Part shown: one piece after another, positions 56,968-64,000 of the stretch
Numbering within the stretch: the stretch's first letter is position 1
How the letters are laid out: each line of letters starts with the position of its first letter
Source of the DNA: Planctomycetaceae bacterium
Lineage (GTDB): Bacteria > Planctomycetota > Planctomycetia > Planctomycetales > Planctomycetaceae
DNA: 64,000 bases
Direction of reading: 5' to 3'
Assembly (NCBI GenBank): GCA_021732415.1
Contig: JAKFVC010000092.1
Coordinates: 52,937-116,936, forward strand
Translations under genes and position numbers: made by a program
Notes under the pieces: generated by a model
The model's database searches: none
Seen by the model: the letters and a program-made list of their open reading frames with translations, nothing else
Told to the model about the DNA's origin: nothing

Positions 56968-58014
56968 TCAATAGTCCAAGATTTTCTCATCGCTCAGCTC
57001 TTCCGCGTGCTGATAGATTCGCCAGCGGTTCATCGCAGCGCCTTGGAACGCTTTGCGGAAACGCTTGGAATGGGATCCCTGATTGGTGATGTCGCGGATG
57101 AAGATCCTGGCGATCTGACTCGGAAAGCGACGCGTTGCCGCGCCGTAGATTTCTGGGTCGCGTTCACCAGAATCTCCGATCAAGATAAATCGGCGTTGCG
57201 GATACTGCTGGAGCAACGCCGTGATGCTGCGTGCTTTGTTCTCGGGACGGAAGACAAATGGCGACAAAAATCGCGAGTTTCTCAAGCCGAAGAACCGCAA
57301 GTGCAGGCTCCCTTCCGGGAAGCCGGCCGACGAGATGAATTCCGTCAGCGGCTCGTGCAATTGCCAGGGGCTCGATGAAACATAGTGGAACTGAGCCCCC
57401 TGCTGGTTCCAGCTCTGGTAGATGGCCGCGGCATCGGGAACGGGCTGGAACGATCGCAGAAACGTATTCGTCAGCAATTCTTTCCGGTTGCGCACGTGGC
57501 TGTGCTTGATCGTATCGTCGATATCGGAAATGACCGACAAGCCCGTTCGCGGCAAACAGAGCGCCCGACCGGAATACACCAGCGATTGTGGATTCGTCAA
57601 CGCAGCGCTGAAATCGACCCACCCGTGGTCGACACTGGAATCGGGCAGGCTCGCCTGGAGTGCCTCCGAGGGAATCCGGACCATCCCTTTGACATGTCCG
57701 TTGGTGCCCGTTTTCTCAATGAAGAAGTTCTGATTGCCAATTTCAATATTCAGCCGCAAACCGCGCTGATTACCGACGAAGAAAGCCTGGGTCCGTTGTT
57801 GAAACAGGTCATTGACGGTGGCCTTGGTCTTGTACCGCAGATAACGGCGAAAGAGGGCCAGTGTCGCGCGTTGCACACGGCCTTTGCAGTGCGGTTCGTA
57901 GACCCAGGCATGGATCGGCAAGACCCACGTTCGGCCATCCGCATCCAGATGGCCGCAGGTGCGGAACAAAACCACCACCTTTTCGGCGGTGGTGGGTGTC
58001 TTGGGCGAAACCAT
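56968..58014 (-). CDS. APP1-like phosphatidate phosphatase domain protein
   Basis: The 348-residue protein has the APP1 catalytic (DUF2183) domain with the DxDxT-type motif LSVISDIDDTIKHSHV (about residue 170), FHYVSSSPWQLHEPL and RRFILIGDSGERDPEIYG. It is a haloacid-dehalogenase-like phosphatase. APP1 enzymes hydrolyse phosphatidate or related lipid phosphates in fungi; bacterial substrates are unsettled. The N-terminal about 150 residues (WVLPIHAWVYEPHCKGRVQRATL) match the usual domain companion. No signal peptide. It stands alone. Confidence 0.88.
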   Translation of the reverse strand: MVSPKTPTTAEKVVVLFRTCGHLDADGRTWVLPIHAWVYEPHCKGRVQRATLALFRRYLRYKTKATVNDLFQQRTQAFFVGNQRGLRLNIEIGNQNFFIEKTGTNGHVKGMVRIPSEALQASLPDSSVDHGWVDFSAALTNPQSLVYSGRALCLPRTGLSVISDIDDTIKHSHVRNRKELLTNTFLRSFQPVPDAAAIYQSWNQQGAQFHYVSSSPWQLHEPLTEFISSAGFPEGSLHLRFFGLRNSRFLSPFVFRPENKARSITALLQQYPQRRFILIGDSGERDPEIYGAATRRFPSQIARIFIRDITNQGSHSKRFRKAFQGAAMNRWRIYQHAEELSDEKILDY

Positions 58015-58108
58015 GAACCAGATCTCAGTGACACATCACGACAATACGCAGGGAGTATTGTAGCAGATGCGGGAGGAAGTCTCACCCCCTTGGGGGATCC
58101 GATCAAGA

Positions 58109-58291
58109 ATGACTAATGTCTAATGACTAATGTCTAAAAGGAGTCCTGCGTCACGTCGAATTGGACGCCGGCAGCTCTTGTATCTTCAGTTGATTGGGTA
58201 CCAGAGTCCGCGACTCGATTCCCGACCGATGTTCCAGAAGCCAATTCGACCTCACGGAGATTTTAGACATTAGTCATTAGGCATTAGACAT
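58109..58291. repeat. AATGACTAATGTCTAATGAC palindrome
   Basis: A reiterated TAATGTCTAATGAC block (58109-58139) mirrors ACATTAGTCATTAGGCATTA (58261-58291) across a 120-bp centre. It is both internally tandem and inverted. Confidence 0.8.
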
Positions 58292-58303
58292 TTCCACCCT
58301 GGC

Positions 58304-59731
58304 TCAGAACTTCAACTTCAGCGTGTACTCTTCCCACCGTTTCTGAAATTCCGCCATCTCCTTTTCGTTCAGGATCTTCTGGAGAGTCTGGTAGCCGGTG
58401 GGATCGAGGCGGCTGTTGCGGCTGAATTCTTGATAGTACGCGCGCAACAAACCCTTTTCCTGCAAGTAGTAACACAGATAGCGAGCCTGCCCGTAGTGAT
58501 GTCCCTGCGGGTCTTCGTAAAACTGTGCGGTCGTCGTACCACAAAGCGTTTCGAAGGTGGAAATTCGCTCTTTCTTGATCGCGGTCTGCAGCCCCTGCAG
58601 ACGCCAGTTGGTTTCTCCGTGAATGTGCCCCTCGACCTCGCTGCACTGTTCATACAGCGATGCCAGACCTTCGTTGAACCACGATGGACAGCCGGGGAAA
58701 TTGGTCGCCATAAACGGATGGACGATCTCATGCACCAGCGTGCCGCCCCCGGTGGCGATGTTCATGATCAACGCCTTATGGGCCGGTGAGTAATAACCGA
58801 ACGGCGTCGTGGGGCGGTCTTTGAAAATCGCCTTCACGTGGGATTCATAGCTGTCTTCATCTTTGAACAGCCAGATATCCAGGATGTCCGCCGGATCGCG
58901 TGCAAAAAAGTCCTGCTTGAGATGATCGACGGCCCATTTGATGGTTTTCTCTGCTCGTTGACGAACGACCGCAGCCGACTCGTCCCCAACGACGACGAAC
59001 GGTCGCTGAATCACAATGTGAAACGACTCGCTTGGAAGTTTTTCTTTCAGTGCCAGGATGTGCTGGCAATAATCTGCGTCGGTGAACGCGTCCGATTTCC
59101 GCACAACCGGCCGTTTCGTCAGCTTCAGCCGCATGCGAATCAAAGTCCATTGATCAGTGGCATACTTCAAGGGCCACGTCGCCAGCAACTGGGCGCGAGT
59201 CATCCGGCGATCTGCACCGTCTTTCTCGGCCGGTTCATGATAGAGGACCTCATCCGTCTGGGCGTCATATCCCAGGATCAGCCGGAAATGCTCGGTGGCC
59301 TGCGGAGTTGTATTGTAGCGCATGCAGATGATTGACGCGTGGCCGGCTCGCAGGTCATCCAACAGGGCTTTGAATTGCTCGTCGAGGGCCTGACTGTCAG
59401 CCTTCGCGGGCACGGTATACCAAACGATTCCGATATCAAAACCGATCCGCTGCAAAGCGCGGGTGAGTTCTTTCGTGTAACAACCGCGACCAAGTGCCGG
59501 ATCCAGTTTGGACTGGTCGTAGACATAGTCCTGGTCGACATCAAACCCGAGCTTCTGCAGATACATCGCGGCACACGCCTCACCGCAGAAGTCAGGCTTT
59601 TGAGCAATATGCGGCACGCCGTCAATGCGGACAGAAGCGTATCGCGGCGGGGGAGCCGCATGCGTACTCAGGCTCAGCGACATCCCACAGAGTGCAATCA
59701 GACCACAAATCAGCCAGCTCGGTCGGGACAT
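58304..59731 (-). CDS. Secreted protein with C39-like and gluzincin-like peptidase domains
   Basis: The 475-residue protein has a signal peptide (1-25, STHAA). The N-terminal domain resembles C39/papain-like peptidases, with Cys in KPDFCGEACAAMYLQKLG (C49) and a His in NTTPQATEHFRLILGYD (about 148). The C-terminal domain has the zinc motif LVHEIVHPFMATNFPGCPSWFNEGLASLYE (HExxH at about 333-337 and downstream Glu), typical of DUF1570/gluzincin peptidases. Both active sites look intact. The C39 domain could be a maturation, binding or second-catalysis module. It is monocistronic. Confidence 0.8.
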   Translation of the reverse strand: MSRPSWLICGLIALCGMSLSLSTHAAPPPRYASVRIDGVPHIAQKPDFCGEACAAMYLQKLGFDVDQDYVYDQSKLDPALGRGCYTKELTRALQRIGFDIGIVWYTVPAKADSQALDEQFKALLDDLRAGHASIICMRYNTTPQATEHFRLILGYDAQTDEVLYHEPAEKDGADRRMTRAQLLATWPLKYATDQWTLIRMRLKLTKRPVVRKSDAFTDADYCQHILALKEKLPSESFHIVIQRPFVVVGDESAAVVRQRAEKTIKWAVDHLKQDFFARDPADILDIWLFKDEDSYESHVKAIFKDRPTTPFGYYSPAHKALIMNIATGGGTLVHEIVHPFMATNFPGCPSWFNEGLASLYEQCSEVEGHIHGETNWRLQGLQTAIKKERISTFETLCGTTTAQFYEDPQGHHYGQARYLCYYLQEKGLLRAYYQEFSRNSRLDPTGYQTLQKILNEKEMAEFQKRWEEYTLKLKF

Positions 59732-59856
59732 TGGGCGACCTCAATCATTAAGTGGCAGCAGCGTGATGACGCCTTCAAGCACAGAGAATTCTGTGCAGCG
59801 AATTGTGCCATGCGGTGATCTTGAAAGACAGATCAGTCCTGAGAATTTCTTGGTGA

Positions 59857-60060
59857 ACCCCGCAGCGTAAGCCCCCGGATTCTTGAGGTGCCCTGTTTGA
59901 ATATCTTGATTTAAACAGAAGGTCACGAAGGACACGAAGAAGAAAAACACAGAGTCACAGAGGAACACAGAGTGATGGTCTTCCTCTGTGTTCCTCTGTG
60001 ACTCTGTGTTTCCAAATCTGTATGGAGAAGAATCCGGGGGCTTACGCCGCCCGGCTCGCC
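59857..60060. repeat. Composite: hairpin inside GGGGGCTTACGCCGCCCGG arms
   Basis: Outer arms (CAGCGTAAGCCCCCGGATTC at about 59862 and GAATCCGGGGGCTTACGCCG at about 60030) enclose a half CTTCGTGTCC-type arm (59915-59940) and a full ACACAGAGTCACAGAGGAAC hairpin (59945-60011). It is the same architecture as 40308-40766. Confidence 0.82.
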
Positions 60061-60131
60061 AAGTTCCTGTAGGGGCCACTGCAACTTCCAGCCAAAATAA
60101 AAGCCCAGCGACCTGCAATCGCTGGGCTCAA

Positions 60132-60773
60132 TTATTCCATCAATTCCGTGTTCCAATAGGCTTCATCAAGGAATGTTCTCCACGAAGCATACTTGGCCGA
60201 CGAGATCTGATGCGTCAACGTCGGACTGCGTTTCGGTTTGACCGGTTTCTGGAACAGCCGCATATTGGCTTCGTGCGGAGTCCGCCCACCCTTTCGCACA
60301 TTGCAGGTCAGGCACGCACAGACAATATTTTCCCAGGTGGTCGAACCACCCCGGCTGCGCGGCATGATGTGATCGAGGCTCAGCAGGTGTGTGGGGAATT
60401 TGTGCCCACAATACTGGCACCGATTTTCATCACGCAAAAAGATATTGCGACGGTTGAACTTCACCGTGTTCCGAGGAAACCGGTCATAGCTCAACAGGCG
60501 AATGACACGTGGAACTTGAATGTCGCGATTGACGCCGCGAATCCAGTCGTCGTGCTCGCTGCGTTGTTCCAACGCCGCTCTCCAGTCGCTCACTTCGAGC
60601 CAACTCTCGAAGTCATAAGCGACGTAGGTTCCATCCTCGACAGTGACGACTTCCGCGAGTTGCTTCCACAGCAAACAAAATGCCCGTCGGACCGACATGA
60701 CCTGAATCGCCGTATAAAAACGATTCAAGACAAGGACACTCGACTGCATCGCGGCGCTAGGCCCCGCATTCAT
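60132..60773 (-). CDS. HNH endonuclease
   Basis: The 213-residue protein has a C-terminal HNH nuclease with two zinc-type knuckles (CQYCGH and CLTCNVRKGG) and the HNH core LLSLDHIMPRSRGGSTTWENIVCACLTC. An N-terminal region (LVLNRFYTAIQVMSVRRAFCLL) precedes it. It is the widespread stand-alone bacterial HNH family of about 180-210 residues. No restriction, intron or phage context is present, so a DNA-repair or unknown nuclease role is as likely as defence. Confidence 0.92.
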   Translation of the reverse strand: MNAGPSAAMQSSVLVLNRFYTAIQVMSVRRAFCLLWKQLAEVVTVEDGTYVAYDFESWLEVSDWRAALEQRSEHDDWIRGVNRDIQVPRVIRLLSYDRFPRNTVKFNRRNIFLRDENRCQYCGHKFPTHLLSLDHIMPRSRGGSTTWENIVCACLTCNVRKGGRTPHEANMRLFQKPVKPKRSPTLTHQISSAKYASWRTFLDEAYWNTELME

Positions 60774-61154
60774 TCAGCACCTGCCTTTGACTATTGGCGA
60801 TCAGGCGCGCCGGTCTTCAATCAACATGATTGGGCTGCAACCGAAACGACTCAACCGAGACGATTGCTGGCGACCGCTTGATCTGACCCTGCTCCTTTCA
60901 AATCAACTCACCCGCTAGACACGTATTCGTCAATCAACGTTCGGTCAGAGCCGAAACACTGAGGGGTTCCGTTCATGATGGTCAGTGCCCGTCAAATGGC
61001 ACTGGATGTCACAGAGGTCACATCTTCTGAGGAATAGACATCCAGCCCGGTCGCACTCCGGATGCTGGATTCTAATCACCGGTGAAATGATTCGACAACT
61101 AAACGAGGAGTTTTCGCAGGATCTTAACGGCGTGAAGAGGCCACGTAGAGGCCC
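60774..61154. other. Gene-free region
   Basis: Between the HNH gene and the palindrome at 61155 I see only short open frames with no family resemblance and a small dyad near 61040-61075. Confidence 0.4.
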
Positions 61155-61374
61155 GTAGGATGGCCGCCCCGGCCGTCTGAGCCCGTAACATTCGACGTGG
61201 CATAGAGACCAATCCGTGCGATCTTCGCGGAGCGCCAGTGCCATTTGCGTGAAACGTTTTCAATCGAGCAACGTTTTCAGAGAGAGGCATGCTGGCGCTG
61301 CGCGAACATTGTTAGGAGTTGTGGTCTGCGTTGTCGAATGTTACAGGCTCAGACGGCCGGGGCGGCCATCCTAC
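61155..61374. repeat. 220-bp palindrome with GGATGGCCGCCCCGGCCGTC arms (copy 2)
   Basis: Homologous to 54427-54649 in both arms and in internal words (GATCTTCGCG, GAACATTG/GAACATCG, GTCGAATGTTAC). A central AACGTTTT...AACGTTTTC motif replaces the dyad of copy 1. Confidence 0.88.
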
Positions 61375-61454
61375 GGACTTAGTTCGAAATCGCTATAATC
61401 GCCCAAAGCGACTTCCACCGTCTGTGTACCACGCCAAGATGATCGACAAGTTGT

Positions 61455-62696
61455 ATGCTGCGTGAACGATTACAATACGATACGCGGACGCTGCCAGCTC
61501 TGGTTGCCTGCTGCTACCTTCTCTTCCCCACGCTCGCCCACGCCGACCCCGCCGTAACCGTGCGGGTTCAAAATCTCTCAGGCCAGACAAAAGCCGGCAA
61601 GCTGATCGAGATTTCCGGTTCCAAAATCCGAATCACGGCGGAGTCCGCCACCGACTGGAACCGAGCTGAGGTACTCCGCATCGACTGGGTCCCGCAACCC
61701 GATGCACTGCTGGACGATGCCCCGCAACTCTTGCTCGCGAATGGCGATCGCCTGGGACTGCGACCACAGTCCATTGACGCAGAATCGCTGGTGGGGCAAT
61801 GGGTCCGTTTCCCGGCCTGGCCCGAGGTCGCGGTGCCTCTGGAGACCGTCCGGGGCGCGCTGCTCATTCCCCCACGCAATCCTCTCGAGCGATCCCAGAT
61901 GATCGTGCGCCTGCGTGATCAGCGCGAGACGCAGGACATCTTCTTTCTGTCCAACGGCGACCGCCTGCCGGGTCAATTGGAAAGTTTTGGGAAAAACGCG
62001 TTCGAATTGACCGTAGCCACCGGCAAGATCAACGTGCCAGTGGCCACCGTCCGCGGATTTGGAATGAACCCGGAACTGACCAGCTTTCCCCCCGCCAAAG
62101 GCAGCCAGGCTCTGCTGAGTCTGTCTGATGGCAGCCTGCTGACTGTCGGTGACGTGGAATTCGCGGACAAGAAGGGGCTCAGTTGTCGAGCCGCGTTCGG
62201 TGCCGAACTCCATTTCCCGCCGGAGCATCTGGTGTCACTGCAGTTCCTGGGAAGCCGCATTGTGTTCCTGTCCGAGTTGGAGCCGAAGGAATATGTTTCC
62301 ACCCCGTATCTCGCGCGGACCTGGCCCCTGCGGCGGAATCAGAATGCCGTGGGCGGTCCGCTGCGTCTGGGCGATAAGGAGTATCCCCGCGGACTCGGTC
62401 TGCACAGCCAGTCGCTGGTGACCTACAATCTGGACAAGAAATACGCCGCATTTCAGGCCACGATTGGGATCGATGCGGTCACGGAAGGTCGTGGCAGCGT
62501 GATCTTCCGGGTCCTGGCCGACGGAAAACCGGTCTTTACGAGTGAAGTCGTGCGAGGTAAGACTCCGGCGATTGCGGTCGGACCGATCCCGATGAAAGAC
62601 GTGGGGCAATTGACACTAGCCGTCGATTTCGCCGATCAGGGCGATATCCTCGATCACGCTGATTGGTGCGATGCGTTGTTGATTAAGTTGCCGTGA
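61455..62696 (+). CDS. Secreted NPCBM-domain protein
   Basis: The 413-residue protein has a signal peptide (about 1-31, ending LAHA) and a beta-rich N-terminal part with small repeated SH3-like segments (VLRIDWVPQPDALLDDAPQLLLANGDRLGL; DIFFLSNGDRLPGQLESFGKNAFELTV). A C-terminal NPCBM/NEW2 domain (about 270-413; LGDKEYPRGLGLHSQSLVTYNLDKKYAAFQATIG, CDALLIKLP) binds carbohydrate in other proteins. No glycosidase domain is attached, so it is probably a carbohydrate-binding envelope protein. Planctomycetes have many paralogues. Confidence 0.85.
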   Translation: MLRERLQYDTRTLPALVACCYLLFPTLAHADPAVTVRVQNLSGQTKAGKLIEISGSKIRITAESATDWNRAEVLRIDWVPQPDALLDDAPQLLLANGDRLGLRPQSIDAESLVGQWVRFPAWPEVAVPLETVRGALLIPPRNPLERSQMIVRLRDQRETQDIFFLSNGDRLPGQLESFGKNAFELTVATGKINVPVATVRGFGMNPELTSFPPAKGSQALLSLSDGSLLTVGDVEFADKKGLSCRAAFGAELHFPPEHLVSLQFLGSRIVFLSELEPKEYVSTPYLARTWPLRRNQNAVGGPLRLGDKEYPRGLGLHSQSLVTYNLDKKYAAFQATIGIDAVTEGRGSVIFRVLADGKPVFTSEVVRGKTPAIAVGPIPMKDVGQLTLAVDFADQGDILDHADWCDALLIKLP

Positions 62697-62790
62697 TGGT
62701 GAACCGTCGAAACAGTGTGAGGGTATGAGAGTCTGAGGGTAACGGAGTAATGACCGACTAAAAATGCCTAACAATACCGATTACGAGTCG

Positions 62791-62817
62791 CCCCCGTCGG
62801 GCTTGCCCCGACGGGGG
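62791..62817. repeat. CCCCCGTCGGGC hairpin
   Basis: CCCCCGTCGGG/CCCGACGGGGG with a short loop, about 70 bp before the FliM-like gene. It is related to the outer arm of the 29879 palindrome. Confidence 0.7.
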
Positions 62818-62885
62818 CCTGATCGACCAGTTTTGTGAGCGGTTCTAAGACATTCTGCACCCCTACACCCTTCGGAAGTCTCTAG

Positions 62886-63812
62886 ATGTCGGAAACGCTC
62901 AGCCCTTCCGAGATCCAATCGCTGTTTTCCGGACTCGATCTGGCAGGCGGCGCCACGGGATCTTTGGGACGACCGACTTCCGCACCCGGACAAACCTGGG
63001 CCGCGGACCAGTTCACGTTGCCGATGACCCTCGACGGAGAAGAACTGGCCTCGTTGCAGGCTTGGCAGGCAGCGTTCGGAAAGCGCTGGTTTCAAGCTTG
63101 GACCGAACCGTTTTCGACTCGCTTCTCACTGCCGAATGCAGATTTGAAAATCGTTCGGCTGCGAGACTTCGTGACCCATCATGCCGGCTGGCAGGCGTTT
63201 CAAGTGACCGCCAGCCAGCGTGGATTTCCCGTGTGGATCGCGTTCGACGACACGTTGGTGGCGGCCCACCTGGATTGTTTGCTGGGAGGCACCGAGCCAT
63301 CCACCGATTTGACTCTGCGTGCCCGCGGGCCTCTCGAACAGCAGTTGACGGGGCGCTTGGTGACAGGGCTCTGCGAAGCATTGTTCGCGTCGCAAGCCAC
63401 CGAGTGGCAAATCAAACCGGTGAATTCCACGGCGGATTGGATCGCAGGGATTCCGGTCTACTTGTCGTGTGAGATCGTCCAGTTTGATTTCGAAATTCGA
63501 TGCTCAGGTGCGAGTGGCCAACTGAGCCTGGGAATCCCGCGTGGCGCGTGTGACGGGTTGCGTTCGTCCCACACTCCCCGCACATCAAGGTCGGGACCGC
63601 GTCCGACAGCAACCCAACTGCGGGTCACACTGCCGCCGATTTCTCTGTCGCCGACCGAGTTTCAAGATCTGCGCGTGGGGGATGTCTTGCTGACCCCACA
63701 GGTTGATCAAGCTCCCTGCCTGGTGTCGTGCGATGGACAGCCGCGTTTTACGGCGTCAATCGGCTCACACCAAGGTCACAAGGCAATTCGGCTGATTGCA
63801 GTAACCGAATAG
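62886..63812 (+). CDS. FliM/SpoA-type flagellar switch-like protein
   Basis: The 308-residue protein starts MSETLSPSEIQSLFSGLD, which resembles the FliM N-terminal CheY-binding motif (LSQxEIDxLL). A middle domain follows, then a C-terminal SpoA/FliMN_C-like segment (LSPTEFQDLRVGDVLLTPQVDQAPCLVSCDGQPRFTASIGSHQGHKAIRLI). It would act at the flagellar C-ring or a type III-like basal body. No other flagellar gene is in the window, but the next genes to the right are outside it. It has no signal peptide. Confidence 0.7.
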   Translation: MSETLSPSEIQSLFSGLDLAGGATGSLGRPTSAPGQTWAADQFTLPMTLDGEELASLQAWQAAFGKRWFQAWTEPFSTRFSLPNADLKIVRLRDFVTHHAGWQAFQVTASQRGFPVWIAFDDTLVAAHLDCLLGGTEPSTDLTLRARGPLEQQLTGRLVTGLCEALFASQATEWQIKPVNSTADWIAGIPVYLSCEIVQFDFEIRCSGASGQLSLGIPRGACDGLRSSHTPRTSRSGPRPTATQLRVTLPPISLSPTEFQDLRVGDVLLTPQVDQAPCLVSCDGQPRFTASIGSHQGHKAIRLIAVTE

Positions 63813-63813
63813 A

Positions 63814-63859
63814 TGGGACTTATGGGCCAGCTGAATTCAGCCACCCATCATAAGTCCCA
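63814..63859. repeat. Short GGGACTTATGGG palindrome (copy 3)
   Basis: TGGGACTTATGGGCCAGCTG mirrors CCCATCATAAGTCCCA around GAATTCAG. Bases 63860-64000 contain a CCTCGCCCTGGTACTCCGGGG-type dyad and no gene; the window ends at an ATG that may start the next gene. Confidence 0.6.
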
Positions 63860-64000
63860 ATTTCTTCCAAATGATCAGAAGGAACTCGCTCCCCTCGCCC
63901 TGGTACTCCGGGGAGAGGGGCTGGGGGTGATGGGCACGATTCACTTGGGACTCGCAGTTCCGAAATGAAAGCTCCTCAGTAAAGACCTGGAAATACTATG

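Noticed and set aside
60132..60773. Restriction-modification or homing nuclease
   Set aside because: No methyltransferase, intron or intein context is seen around the HNH gene.

Overview
The window looks like a chromosomal segment of a planctomycete (phylum Planctomycetota). The evidence is a DUF1559 pseudopilin-like protein with the H-x9-DG C-terminal signature, followed by a small carboxypeptidase-regulatory-like lipoprotein. Large secreted beta-propeller, FG-GAP, NPCBM and PDZ proteins, a long RseP, LPS heptose genes and intergenic regions packed with nested palindromes fit the same picture. I cannot name the species. No phage, plasmid, CRISPR or rRNA locus is visible.

Layout. 0-3.3 kb: edge of an RNA methyltransferase-like gene, NHL-repeat protein, creatininase-family amidohydrolase, small zinc-ribbon protein, DinB-like protein. 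3.3-5.1 kb: an IS4-like insertion sequence lying between the arms of a second inverted repeat. 5.3-10.2 kb: unknown protein, Tyr/Asn-rich secreted protein, PDZ protein, a probable 3'-truncated gene, and a patatin phospholipase. 10.85 kb: tRNA-Ser(UGA). 11.4-13.7 kb: NAD(P)HX dehydratase and a PhoR-like kinase. 14.1-20.4 kb: envelope glycan genes (RmlD-like reductase, Kdo/WaaP-like kinase, GT4, WaaF, HldE). 20.6-26.7 kb: YqgE/AlgH, a two-gene ABC importer without a binding protein, RseP overlapping Dxr. 26.7-28 kb: an array of four palindromes with pyrimidine-rich spacers. 28-36.5 kb: porin, CDF transporter, TyrS, zinc-ribbon membrane protein, Abhydrolase_10 esterase. 36.9-44.8 kb: a propeller/metallo-beta-lactamase/FG-GAP fusion, a serine beta-lactamase-like hydrolase, a HEPN/zinc-ribbon membrane protein, and the lipoprotein/DUF1559 pair. 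46.8-54.4 kb: amino-acid and C1 metabolism (leuA with an attenuator, metF, a Uma2-type nuclease-like gene, metH). 54.7-64 kb: a frameshifted Nramp-like transporter with an EF-hand-like insert, APP1-like phosphatase, a two-peptidase-domain protein, HNH nuclease, NPCBM protein and a FliM/SpoA-type protein.

How the genes work together. HldE makes ADP-activated heptose, WaaF transfers heptose to LPS core, and the neighbouring GT4 and WaaP-like kinase fit core assembly or decoration. MetF supplies 5-methyl-THF to MetH. RseP and Dxr overlap and are probably co-transcribed, a common pairing.

The most interesting signals are as follows. (1) A complete transcription attenuator sits upstream of leuA, with a promoter, a Leu-rich leader peptide, a 1:2 pause stem, a 10-bp 2:3 antiterminator and a 3:4 terminator. 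(2) The intergenic palindromes nest inside each other. At 21.3-21.8 kb a 226-bp MITE-like element with 20-bp perfect terminal repeats and a 9-bp target duplication sits inside one palindrome, which sits inside another. (3) The Nramp-like transporter carries an acidic calcium-binding-like insert and is split by a frameshift. (4) Several unusual multidomain proteins are present.
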